From contig OMXV01000001.1 of assembly GCA_900315075.1 (NCBI GenBank), positions 158,126 through 222,125 of the forward strand: a DNA stretch of 64,000 nt. Reading direction: 5' to 3'. The stretch comes from an uncultured Prevotellaceae bacterium. GTDB taxonomy: Bacteria > Bacteroidota > Bacteroidia > Bacteroidales > Bacteroidaceae. Below, piece by piece: positions 1-8,462 of the stretch. A program made the translations under genes and the position numbers. The notes beneath the pieces were generated by a model. That model worked only from the letters and a program-made list of their open reading frames with translations, ran no database searches and was not told where the DNA came from. Each line of letters starts with the position of its first letter. Within the stretch, counting starts at the first letter, position 1.

Positions 1-74
1 CCCAGCTTCACCGACCTGTCGGCAAGAAGTCTCAGCGTACATTTTGCATATCCCTTGGGAAGATCTTTATAAGG

Positions 75-471
75 TTATTTGCTGCCGTTCTTCATTTTTT
101 GAACATACAGGTCTTGTATCTCAGGCACTTCACCAAGTCCCTCTATGTGGAGTTCCACACTGAACCCCAGTTCTTCCAATTGTTGCTTCCATTCCACGGA
201 AATGTCATTGCTGGCATGGTCGCCTGCAACAAAGAGCAGTGGAACGAGTATCACCTTGCGGGCTTTCATCTGCTTCATCTCTCGGACAGCTGTGTCGAAA
301 GTGGGATAGCCTTCGATGGTGGCGACATGACAATTGGGATGGCCTTGTGCGTGCATCATAAGTGGTACCGAAGTGCACCATCAGTATGGCTGTAGGAGCC
401 GTATCAACGTCCTGTGCGCGGACAGAAGCCGCGCACAGGGTTAATATAATGAATAATATCAGCTTTCTCAT
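75..471 (-). pseudogene. cbiK: cbiK-like sirohydrochlorin cobaltochelatase, internally deleted and out of frame
   Basis: CbiK inserts Co2+ into sirohydrochlorin in anaerobic cobalamin synthesis. The start at 471 gives a signal peptide (MRKLILFIILTLC...) followed by the family N-terminus AILMVHFGTTYD. A second frame, 75-359, carries the family C-terminus: VATIEGYP, then LVPLLFVAGDHASNDI. The two frames meet near 348-362 and do not join. CbiK proteins are about 260-300 residues; the pieces here total roughly 130, so about 150 central residues are missing together with the frame. It is the last gene of the cobalamin-riboswitch operon, 13 nt after the preceding stop. An assembly collapse could produce the same picture. 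A periplasmic CbiK-like protein would also fit known exported homologues. Confidence 0.75.
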
Positions 472-484
472 TGCATATTCGTGG

Positions 485-1849
485 TTAGTTCTCCACGAGG
501 CGGATTTGCTCGAAGTAGTAGCCTTCTGCCACATCGACGCCCTTGCTCACCGCACCAGTGGCGATATCATATACATAGACGCAGGGAGCAGCACTCTGTG
601 TGTTGACACCGAAATAAAGCTTGCCAGCCCCCCTGTCGAATGCTGAGCGCTGGGAGAAGCGGCCGCTGCTATAATCGATGTCGGAGCCATTGATAGCCAT
701 GCGAGTGCGTGTATTAGCATTGAGGTCGATAACGCTGTAGTAGTGGCTGTAGCTGTCAATCTGGTTGGCTTTCCTTGTTCCGCCCTTGCCGTCATCCTCG
801 GTGAGGGCGTCGTTACGTGAATATGTGAACACCTTTCCGTTGCCGAGATATTGTGTGGTCAGCAATTTGCCATCGGAGTTGGGGAATCCGTTGTAGCCGG
901 CATCGAAGTTGTATTTGCCCTTGCTGATACGCAGCAACTTGCCTTCCTCTCCAATCTCTGTATCACTGAAGGCGACAAGGTAAAGGTTGCCTTTCTCATC
1001 GAAGAAGGTGGTCTGTTGGAGCAGTTCTCCATAGGCAGAGCCAGCCATCTCGTTGGCCTCGCTGTTGATGATGTCCTGCTCGACAGCCATTGTGTTGGCA
1101 TCGATGACGGCGATGTGGAAATAGGGCTCGTTCGTGGCCGTCCTTCCCGACCCCTTCTTGTTGTAGTAGAAGTAGAACAGCTTGTTGTCGCTCTCGCGGT
1201 AGGCAAGAATGCCGCTGGTTGTGAAACTGTCGTAACCACTGGCAACCTGGAGGCTGAGCGTGCCCTCGCTGATGATGCTCATGTCATCGGTGTTGAGCTT
1301 GGTCCACACAATGGCGTTCTTGTCACCGTTGGCAGCCATGATGACGAGGGTGTTGTCGCCAGTCCAGGCATGGCAGTACTGACGGGTGTTGTAGGTGTTC
1401 TCACGGAAAGGCTGTGCCTGCACCACCTGCATCTTGTTATCCTTAAACTTCAGTTTGACAAAACGGTCAGCAGAGACAGGCACTTGGTAGTAATATTTGC
1501 CTTTGAGAATCATCTCCATGGAGTAATCGGCATTGATCTCGCATCCGGCGTTTTTGAAATCAACGGTTGCTCCGCCGTCCAGGGTGTTGCGGCTCTGCAT
1601 GATGGTGGTGACGTCGCGTCCCATACCCCCCTGCTTGCCCACGGTGACGGTGAGGTCGAAGTGGTGAGGAACATCTATGTAAGGATCAGGACCTTGAATC
1701 TCGTCGAAGGTGACATCCTGGATGTCGTTGACGTTGAACTCCACCGTCGTGCCGTCGGTCTTGAGGATTTTCATCACATACTGGTTCTGGGCATTGATGC
1801 CGAGACACAGCATCATGGTTGCTGTCAATGCAAGTAATAGTCTTTTCAT
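485..1849 (-). CDS. Exported DUF4374-like, probably beta-propeller surface protein of the cobalamin operon
   Basis: 454 residues with a type I signal peptide (cut near INAQ). Residues about 20-50 carry a motif common at the start of Bacteroidales extracellular proteins (ILKTDGTTVEFNVNDIQDVTF). The rest is a series of beta-strand repeats with Asp-rich turns, such as IAVIDANTMAVEQDI and GNLYLVAFSDT, resembling the DUF4374/YncE-like propellers that accompany TonB receptors (XusB, BtuG). Inference: a substrate-binding partner of the receptor at 2360-4525. There is no lipobox, unlike XusB or BtuG. It lies 27 nt downstream of the sorting-tail protein in one operon. The family assignment is by sequence feel and is the weakest part of this call. 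Confidence 0.65.
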   Translation of the reverse strand: MKRLLLALTATMMLCLGINAQNQYVMKILKTDGTTVEFNVNDIQDVTFDEIQGPDPYIDVPHHFDLTVTVGKQGGMGRDVTTIMQSRNTLDGGATVDFKNAGCEINADYSMEMILKGKYYYQVPVSADRFVKLKFKDNKMQVVQAQPFRENTYNTRQYCHAWTGDNTLVIMAANGDKNAIVWTKLNTDDMSIISEGTLSLQVASGYDSFTTSGILAYRESDNKLFYFYYNKKGSGRTATNEPYFHIAVIDANTMAVEQDIINSEANEMAGSAYGELLQQTTFFDEKGNLYLVAFSDTEIGEEGKLLRISKGKYNFDAGYNGFPNSDGKLLTTQYLGNGKVFTYSRNDALTEDDGKGGTRKANQIDSYSHYYSVIDLNANTRTRMAINGSDIDYSSGRFSQRSAFDRGAGKLYFGVNTQSAAPCVYVYDIATGAVSKGVDVAEGYYFEQIRLVEN

Positions 1850-1876
1850 GTCTTATAGTTTTTAATTGTTGTTTTT

Positions 1877-2347
1877 TTATTGATTCAGAATTTTGATGCT
1901 GGCCTTTGCCGTTTTCACGATGTAGAGGCCCTTTCCCAGAGTTGTGAGGTCGATGTCGGCGTTGCCGTCAGCTGAGATGCGGTAGGAGCCAACCATCCGT
2001 CCGTCGGTGGTATAGACACGCACTGATTCACCGGCTTTGGCTCGGGTGACATAGAGATGTCCCATCTCGATGCGTGGTTTTTCGTCTGCCATCTCAAAAA
2101 TGCTCAGAGGGGTGTCGGAGAAATAGTACTTAGCCACATCGCCTAATGATACAGATACTTTTTCCTCGCCTGCCACGGTCACTTTCAATTCGCCACCCTG
2201 GCAGGTGATGACGGGCTTGTCCTGTAGGGCGATAACAGTCTGTGTGCCGTCCCTTAGGTCGAACACGACATACTGCATTCCCTCAGCGCTGGCACTGGCA
2301 GTTAGCATCAGCACCAGCAAGGTGAATAAGAATTTCAGTTTTTTCAT
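1877..2347 (-). CDS. Small exported protein with type IX secretion-like C-terminal domain
   Basis: 156 residues. A signal peptide (ends near ASAEG) is followed by about 60 residues of the pattern DGTQTVIALQDKPVIT...GGELKV and DVAKYYF, a small domain frequent in Prevotella and Bacteroides. The last 70 residues match the Por-secretion (T9SS type A) sorting domain: VRVYTTDGRMVGSY, then GKGLYIVKT and a short hydrophobic/basic end. No catalytic motif is visible. It sits between the TonB receptor (12 nt gap) and the propeller-like protein in the riboswitch operon, so it may be a small surface accessory for corrinoid capture. That role is inference from position only. Confidence 0.6.
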   Translation of the reverse strand: MKKLKFLFTLLVLMLTASASAEGMQYVVFDLRDGTQTVIALQDKPVITCQGGELKVTVAGEEKVSVSLGDVAKYYFSDTPLSIFEMADEKPRIEMGHLYVTRAKAGESVRVYTTDGRMVGSYRISADGNADIDLTTLGKGLYIVKTAKASIKILNQ

Positions 2348-2359
2348 CTTGTTAGTTGT

Positions 2360-4525
2360 TTAAAATGAATGTTGGTTAGTTGATTGCAAAAGGATTCTGA
2401 ACTTGGCAAACAATGTCCGGCCAGGTTTCTGTAACTTGTAGTTGTCGTATATAGTACGGTCGAAGAGGTTGTCACAGCTCAACGAAATGTTGTAGCGCCC
2501 CTGGTGCCAGGAATAAGTGGCTTGGGCGCCAAAGATATTCTTTTCCGGGATGCGTGCCTTGGTGTCGAGTGCTCCGTATCCTTCCCATGAGAGATAGAAC
2601 CAATGCACCCACTGGTAGTCTGCACCCAGATGCAGGTGGTCGCCTTTGGCGAATAGGTTGCGGAAATGGTAGTGTGCCTCGGCGGAGGCGAAGAACCAGG
2701 GACGATTGGGCACGTGGTTGTTGAAGGTGACAGATGGTTTGCCATCGCTCTTGTATTTCATACGGTCGCGTGCGTCCTGCCACGTCATGTTGCCGACAAT
2801 TTGAAGGCGCTGCTGCCAGTCATATCTCACCTCTCCTTCGACACCCTTGATGTGTACCGCTGGCACATTGACATATTGCATCATGCCTTCTTTCTCCGAC
2901 ACCTGTGGTTGGATGTAGTTGTCTACATGGCGCAGGAATCCGCTCACCTCGTAGGAGATGGTGTGGTCATGACTTCTCAGTGTGCCGAAGAGACTGAGGT
3001 TGATATTTTCGCTCTTCTCTGGTTCAAGGGCGACGTTGGCATAGATGGTGGTTCCATTTCCCAGCAACTCCCTTGCCAGCGGCAGTCTTACACTGTGCTC
3101 ATAACTGGCCTTGACCGACAAAGGTTCCATCAGTTGGAAACGGAGACCTGCCCCCCACCCCAGGTCGTTTTGGGTGGAAGAGCCTTGGACATCTCTGGAG
3201 CCAGTCACCGTGGGAATGTCTGTCTGTCGGATGTTGAGATGGTTGATGTAGTCCTTGAGAAAGAAGGTGTTGGCCATCCTTCCTCCAAAGAGTGACTGAT
3301 TATAAGCAAGGCCGACAATGTGTTTTTCAAGGATGTCGTTGGCAGGTTCGAAGCTCTTGTCCACCGCGTCCCATCGGTCGTTGCCCGTGCGGTTGAGAGC
3401 GTAACTCAGGTTTACCAAGTGTCCTTCAACGATAGTGTATGTGAAGTCGGCGCGTGCGATGGTCAGCGGTCGCTTGTAATGGCGCAGGGAGCGTGCCCTG
3501 CCAGTAATCTCGTTGCGTGAACTTTTGATGAATTCACCGTTCCAATTGTACTTTCGATACACTGTGTCGACGGTCTGTGAATGGTCCCAGGTATGCGAGA
3601 GCGCCAGGGTGGCGGTGAGGTTTGGCAGCAAGAAATGGTGTTTCTGGTAGTTGGCGAAAACATTCCATGCCTTGGTGTGCCTTTCCGCTTCGCCCACCAC
3701 CTTGGTCTGTATCTGTCCTGTTTGTATCTCCTTTTCCACCTTGTTGAATGATGCACCGACGAAGAAATCGTCTGCCCACCATTTGTTTCTCACGCCTACT
3801 TCCAATTGTCCGAGAAAGGAGAAATAGTCATCGTGGAAACGCCTCCTGTCGGCAACCACATATTCGCGGCTTTCCTCGTTCCACACTTCAACCCCCTTCA
3901 TCATATAATCGTTTTTTGAGGCGTTGATGCCGATTGTAGGCCGGATGGTGAGACCGTTGTTCAGCACATATTGCCCGTTGATGTCTCCTTTATGGGTGTG
4001 GTAGGAACCGAAACCGTAGGAGGCATCCAGGTAGTTGGTCGTGCGGCGGTTGGTGACAATGTTCACCGCACCACCCAGTGCATCGCTGCTGAGCCATGTG
4101 GGTACCACTCCCTTGTAGATTTCGATGTGCTCAATAAGGTTCACTGGCAGGCTGGCGAGTGTCACGCCTGAACCCTTGGCGTCGAGCGGCACACCATCGA
4201 TGAAGTAACGGACGGAGTTGCCCGACATACCATTAATACTAAGGTCGAAGTCGGAACCTACGCCACCCTCCTCCCGGATTTTCACGCCTGCGGTGCGGTC
4301 CACCAGACTACTAAGCGAACTGATGCTGCTTGCCACCGAACGGATGTCGATAGCATTAACGGAGAAGGCACCTTCGCGCAAACGTTGGGTCTTGGACTTG
4401 CCTGTCACTGTCAAATCGTCCAATGTGATCGTATCATTAGCCAAACCGCCCTTTTCCCCTCGGGGTTGGGCGCCAACACATAGATATGACAGACAGACCA
4501 TCATCAATAACAGTCTTCTCATCAT
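2360..4525 (-). CDS. btuB: TonB-dependent outer-membrane receptor, BtuB-like, under cobalamin riboswitch
   Basis: About 721 residues. The start is set at 4525 (MMRRLLLMM...) because it gives a clean signal peptide; the frame extends to 4549. Residues about 45-170 form a plug: TonB-box-like LDDLTVTGKS, then DRTAGVKIREEGG, FIDGVPLD and SSDALGGAVNIVT. The rest is a 22-strand barrel of aromatic-rich strands, with the typical end (DNLFDRTIYDNY...GR). It is the first gene after the cobalamin riboswitch at 4585-4745, which is why corrinoid is the likely ligand. Family knowledge: BtuB imports cobalamin across the outer membrane with TonB energy. A metal-tetrapyrrole other than B12 is possible. Confidence 0.85.
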   Translation of the reverse strand: MMRRLLLMMVCLSYLCVGAQPRGEKGGLANDTITLDDLTVTGKSKTQRLREGAFSVNAIDIRSVASSISSLSSLVDRTAGVKIREEGGVGSDFDLSINGMSGNSVRYFIDGVPLDAKGSGVTLASLPVNLIEHIEIYKGVVPTWLSSDALGGAVNIVTNRRTTNYLDASYGFGSYHTHKGDINGQYVLNNGLTIRPTIGINASKNDYMMKGVEVWNEESREYVVADRRRFHDDYFSFLGQLEVGVRNKWWADDFFVGASFNKVEKEIQTGQIQTKVVGEAERHTKAWNVFANYQKHHFLLPNLTATLALSHTWDHSQTVDTVYRKYNWNGEFIKSSRNEITGRARSLRHYKRPLTIARADFTYTIVEGHLVNLSYALNRTGNDRWDAVDKSFEPANDILEKHIVGLAYNQSLFGGRMANTFFLKDYINHLNIRQTDIPTVTGSRDVQGSSTQNDLGWGAGLRFQLMEPLSVKASYEHSVRLPLARELLGNGTTIYANVALEPEKSENINLSLFGTLRSHDHTISYEVSGFLRHVDNYIQPQVSEKEGMMQYVNVPAVHIKGVEGEVRYDWQQRLQIVGNMTWQDARDRMKYKSDGKPSVTFNNHVPNRPWFFASAEAHYHFRNLFAKGDHLHLGADYQWVHWFYLSWEGYGALDTKARIPEKNIFGAQATYSWHQGRYNISLSCDNLFDRTIYDNYKLQKPGRTLFAKFRILLQSTNQHSF

Positions 4526-4584
4526 GATAATTGTAAGAATTCGCTCCACTCAGCCTTATTCCCGAGGCTTTCGTTTCGCCTTTT

Positions 4585-4745
4585 CTGTGACATGGCAGGT
4601 TTCCTGGCTCTCTCCGAAAAGACTGCCTTCCCGATGCTCTCAGTGGCTTTTCTTGTCTTTTCATAATGGAGATGACAGTAGCGGGTACTGCTCAGGACTT
4701 TCACCTGATTCCCTCTATACACGGGTGGAACACCCGGTATCACCA
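4585..4745 (-). promoter_or_regulatory. Cobalamin riboswitch
   Basis: Read on the minus strand this shows the conserved cobalamin aptamer elements in order: GGGAATCAGGTGAAAGTCC, then CCCGCTACTGT, then the B12 box GCCAGGAAACCTGCC (plus-strand 4594-4609). It lies about 60-70 nt upstream of the TonB receptor and just downstream of a promoter. Binding of adenosylcobalamin or a related corrinoid is expected to switch off the operon. The 5' and 3' boundaries are approximate. Confidence 0.95.
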
Positions 4746-4755
4746 TTGTCGGATG

Positions 4756-4786
4756 CAAAATTAATAATAAAAGGCGAAAGTGCAAA
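4756..4786 (-). promoter_or_regulatory. Bacteroidetes sigma-ABfr-type promoter for the riboswitch operon
   Basis: Minus-strand TAATTTTG (4756-4763) is the -7 box. TTTG (4783-4786) is the -33 box, with 19 nt between them, as expected for Bacteroidetes. Transcription would begin about 10 nt before the aptamer. Confidence 0.75.
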
Positions 4787-4897
4787 GAAAATGGTTTCTT
4801 TTTATCATCATCATGGAGTAGCCAATGCCGTTACATAGAGCAACGCCAAAAAATTTCGTGGAGACCCAGTTACCATAATCCGGTTTCATGTTGCCTT

Positions 4898-5507
4898 TCA
4901 TTTCAATATTCCTTTGATGGTTGCATACGTCGGCTTTTTTCTGAAAACCTCAACATCACTGAAACCAGCCTGTTCCAGCATGTTTTTCAACTGCTCGGGA
5001 GGATATACGGTCATCCCCTCAACGACATTCGTCCACACCGAATCGCCCTCTATCACTTCGAGCATGATGGCAAACTAACCGCTTCAACACACGCTTCACT
5101 TCCTGGAAGCATTTCGTCAGATTTGGCCAGAAATAGACGGTTTCCACGGCAGTCACAACGTCAAACTTCTGGTTCTCCCACGGCAGGCTGTCGGCAGAAC
5201 CTTGTTCCACAAACATCTGACTGCCCAGCACCAGTTTGTTCACATTCCTCGCCTTGGCTACACTCTTTGCTGAAATGTCTATGCCATAGACCTTGCCGTC
5301 AGGGCTTCTCTTGAGCAGTCGCCTCAGCGCGGCACCTCCGCCACAGCCGATATCGAGCATTGTCATCCCATCATGGAATGCGACATGACCAAGTCCCCAG
5401 TTGGTGAGCGGGGCATGACCGAAATTCATGAAACGCAACATGCACCGCCCGAGAAAGCCCTCGGGGCGGGCACACTGGCTGAAAAAATCCTTAAAAATAT
5501 TCTTCAT
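4898..5507 (-). pseudogene. SAM-dependent class I methyltransferase, frameshifted
   Basis: The intact 5' frame (5507 down to about 5075) encodes the SAM-binding core: MLDIGCGGGAALRRLL (motif I), VYGIDIS, then FDVVTAVETVYFWP and CFQEVKRVLK. The frame then breaks. The neighbouring frame continues the family sequence (FAIMLEVIEGDSVW, then MLEQAGFSDVEV, ending TIKGILK) to a stop at 4898-4900. The expected PGG(K/R) turn between the two parts is missing, so a few bases were lost near 5070-5080 and a TAG-like triplet may remain. The intact protein would be about 203 residues. The gene stands alone between the riboswitch operon and parC. A sequencing error is possible, but no single-base fix restores a clean reading. 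Confidence 0.75.
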
Positions 5508-5564
5508 ACCTTAATCTTTAAATGGTCTCAACATTTATTATCATTTTCGAGAGATCACGAAATC

Positions 5565-5609
5565 AACACTGAGGCAAAGTGTTTATCCTTTTCTCTGTGT
5601 CCCTGTGTT
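5565..5609. repeat. Imperfect inverted repeat upstream of parC
   Basis: AACACTGAGGCAAAG is followed after about 13 nt by CTCTGTGTCCCTGTGTT, giving an imperfect hairpin in the 243-bp gap between the methyltransferase pseudogene and parC. It resembles degenerate interspersed repeats seen in Bacteroidales genomes. The rest of the gap is AT-rich with no gene. Confidence 0.4.
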
Positions 5610-5714
5610 CAAAAAGACTATAACATTAATGAGCATTTCACTCGAAATGGATAAAAATCTGACACTTGGAAAAGAAATGAAAATCTTTTCATTCACTAAA
5701 TCGTTTTTTTTTCT

Positions 5715-5722
5715 TATCTTTG
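5715..5722 (+). promoter_or_regulatory. -7 promoter box for parC
   Basis: TATCTTTG lies 28 nt before the parC ATG. No perfect TTTG -33 box is seen; the upstream stretch is T-rich. Confidence 0.55.
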
Positions 5723-5750
5723 CACATGATTAGGAAATGTATCAAAAACT

Positions 5751-8462
5751 ATGGACGACGAAATAAAGAATGACGACATTTTAGAAGAGTCAAAAGAGGA
5801 AAACACAGACAATGAATTGCAAGAGGAGCAACACTCCGACTACCGCCCCGTGAATCGTTTTGATGCCTCGGTGGTACACCACCTCAGTGGCATGTATCAG
5901 AACTGGTTTCTCGACTATGCCTCGTATGTGATTCTGGAGCGTGCCGTGCCCCAGATTGACGACGGTTTGAAACCTGTTCAGCGACGCATTCTCCATTCGA
6001 TGAAACGCATGGATGACGGGCGCTACAATAAGGTAGCCAATATTGTGGGACATACCATGCAGTTCCATCCCCATGGTGATGCCTCTATCGGCGATGCCCT
6101 CGTGCAGATGGGTCAGAAAGACCTGCTTATCGATACCCAGGGCAACTGGGGCAACATCCTCACTGGCGACCGCGCAGCCGCCCCCCGTTATATCGAGGCG
6201 CGTCTGTCGAAATTCGCCCTTGACACCGTTTTCAATCCCAAGACCACCGACTGGCAGATGAGTTACGATGGGCGCAACAAAGAGCCTATCACCCTACCTG
6301 TGAAGTTCCCCTTGCTGTTGGCACAGGGTGCTGAAGGCATTGCAGTGGGATTAGCCTCCAAGATTCTCCCCCACAACTTCTGCGAGATATGTCAATCAGC
6401 CATCAAATACCTGCGCGGTGAAGAATTCCAGCTCTACCCCGACTTCCCCACGGGTGGTTCCATCGATGTAAGCAAATACAACGACGGAATGCGTGGCGGC
6501 AGTTTGAAAGTAAGAGCCAAGATAGAGAAATTGGACAACAAGACCCTTGTCATTCGCGAGATTCCTTTCAGCAAGACTACCACCACACTCATTGAGTCAA
6601 TCCTTAAGGCTATTGAGAAAAATAAAATCAAGGTGAAGAAGGTGGACGACAACACCGCTGCCGCTGTAGAGATACAAGTACATCTGGCACCCGGTGTATC
6701 GTCCGATAAGACCATCGACGCCCTCTATGCTTTCACCGACTGCGAAATAAGTATCTCGCCCAACTGCTGCGTGATAGAGGATAACAAGCCACAGTTCCTC
6801 ACCGTAAGCGACCTGCTACGCCACTCAGCCGACCACACATTGGCATTGCTTCGCCGTGAACGTGAGATACGTAAGGGAGAACTCCTGGAGCAACTGCATT
6901 TCTGTTCATTGGAAAAAATCTTCATCGAGGAGCGCATCTACAAAGGCAAACCCTTTGAGAATGCCCCCACGCTGGATGCCGCCTGCGAATATATTGACGA
7001 GCGCCTCACGCCCTTCTATCCACAGATGGTGCGCGAGGTGACAAAAGAAGACATTCTGAGGCTGTTGGAAATCAAGATGCAGCGTATCCTGAAATTCAAC
7101 AAAGACAAGGCTGATGAACTTATCGCCCGTATAAAAGCCGACATCGAGCGACTGGACTACGAACTTGCCCACATGGTGGATGTCACCGTGGAATGGTTTG
7201 AGATGCTGCTTGAAAAATACGGCAAAGACCATCCCCGCCTCACAGAAATCAAGAATTTCGACACTATCGTAGCATCAAAGGTGGTGGAAGCCAACGAGAA
7301 ACTGTATATCAACCGTGCCGAGGGATTTATCGGCACCGGATTGAAAAAAGACGAATACGTCTGCAACTGTTCCGACATCGACGACATCATTGTATTCTAC
7401 AAAGATGGAAAATACAAGGTTGTCCGTGTGGCAGAGAAGATTTTCGTAGGCAAGAATATCATGCACGTGGGTGTGTTCAAGAAAAACGACAGCCGCACCA
7501 TCTACAATGCTGTCTATCGTGATGGGAAACATGGCAACTATTTCATGAAGCGCTTCAATGTGACTTCGCTCACCCGCGACAAGGAGTATGACCTCACACA
7601 GGGCACAGCAGGTTCGAGGGTGATTTATTTCACCTGCAACCCCAACGGCGAGGCCGAAGTCATTAAAGTGACTCTCGACCCCAACCCCAAACTGAAAAAA
7701 ATCTTCTTAGAGAAAGACTTTTCGGAGATTCTCATCAAGGGACGCGGCAGCAAAGGCAACCTACTCACAAAGCACTCCATCCACCGTATTGCGCTGAAGA
7801 GCCATGGCCACAGCACACTGGGAGGACGTAAGGTATGGTTCGACCCCGATGTCAACCGCCTCAACTACGATGAGCATGGACGATTCCTCGGCGAGTTCAA
7901 CGAAGACGATGCCATCCTTGTGGTCTTGGAGGGCGGAGAGTTTTATATCACTAACTTCGACACCAACAACCACTACGAAGACAACATCAAGGTGGTGGAA
8001 AAATGGGACCCTGAGAAAGTGTGGACAGCAGTACTCTTAGATGCCGACCAACAAGGTTTCGCCTATCTGAAACGTTTCCGCATGGAAGCCACCAAGCGCC
8101 ACCAGAACTATTTAGGCGAGAACCCCGCCAGTCGGGAGTTGCTGCTCACCGACACCCCCTACCCTCTCCTGAAAGTGGTGTATGGCGACAGTGATGCCAG
8201 TCGTGAGCCCATCACCGTGGATGCCGATGAGTTTATTGCCGTCAAAGGATTCAAAGCCCGCGGTAAGCGCATCACCACCTGTCATGTCGATCATGTGGAA
8301 GAACTGGAGCCGCTGCGACAGCCTGAGCCTGAAAAAGAGCCAGATGACAATGACACAGATGGGGAGCAAGAGAATCTGGACCCAGATGCCGGCAAGAGCG
8401 AGCAGCAGATAATCAGCGAAATCACCGGTCAACAATTCCTCTTTGGCGATGACGATTTTTAA
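5751..8462 (+). CDS. parC: DNA topoisomerase IV subunit A (type IIA topoisomerase subunit A)
   Basis: 903 residues. An acidic 35-residue N-terminal tail precedes the breakage-reunion domain (about 40-500). This has DGLKPVQRRILHSM, the winged-helix recognition stretch HPHGDASIGDALV, and the catalytic tyrosine Y147 in AAAPRYIEARLS. A coiled coil with a C-gate follows (about 370-480). The C-terminal domain is a beta-pinwheel (about 520-830), lacking a clear canonical GyrA box, and ends in an acidic tail. ParC with ParE decatenates chromosomes. The length and N-terminus fit the Bacteroidetes ParC branch better than GyrA. The partner parE is not adjacent in this window. The 3' end overlaps the next gene. 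Confidence 0.9.
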   Translation: MDDEIKNDDILEESKEENTDNELQEEQHSDYRPVNRFDASVVHHLSGMYQNWFLDYASYVILERAVPQIDDGLKPVQRRILHSMKRMDDGRYNKVANIVGHTMQFHPHGDASIGDALVQMGQKDLLIDTQGNWGNILTGDRAAAPRYIEARLSKFALDTVFNPKTTDWQMSYDGRNKEPITLPVKFPLLLAQGAEGIAVGLASKILPHNFCEICQSAIKYLRGEEFQLYPDFPTGGSIDVSKYNDGMRGGSLKVRAKIEKLDNKTLVIREIPFSKTTTTLIESILKAIEKNKIKVKKVDDNTAAAVEIQVHLAPGVSSDKTIDALYAFTDCEISISPNCCVIEDNKPQFLTVSDLLRHSADHTLALLRREREIRKGELLEQLHFCSLEKIFIEERIYKGKPFENAPTLDAACEYIDERLTPFYPQMVREVTKEDILRLLEIKMQRILKFNKDKADELIARIKADIERLDYELAHMVDVTVEWFEMLLEKYGKDHPRLTEIKNFDTIVASKVVEANEKLYINRAEGFIGTGLKKDEYVCNCSDIDDIIVFYKDGKYKVVRVAEKIFVGKNIMHVGVFKKNDSRTIYNAVYRDGKHGNYFMKRFNVTSLTRDKEYDLTQGTAGSRVIYFTCNPNGEAEVIKVTLDPNPKLKKIFLEKDFSEILIKGRGSKGNLLTKHSIHRIALKSHGHSTLGGRKVWFDPDVNRLNYDEHGRFLGEFNEDDAILVVLEGGEFYITNFDTNNHYEDNIKVVEKWDPEKVWTAVLLDADQQGFAYLKRFRMEATKRHQNYLGENPASRELLLTDTPYPLLKVVYGDSDASREPITVDADEFIAVKGFKARGKRITTCHVDHVEELEPLRQPEPEKEPDDNDTDGEQENLDPDAGKSEQQIISEITGQQFLFGDDDF

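Noticed and set aside
851-1837. 328-codon plus-strand frame
   Set aside because: Shadow of the exported propeller-like gene on the minus strand; no family features.
4437-4838. Small frames over the region 5' of btuB, on both strands
   Set aside because: They overlap the cobalamin riboswitch and its promoter; the RNA structure explains the conservation.
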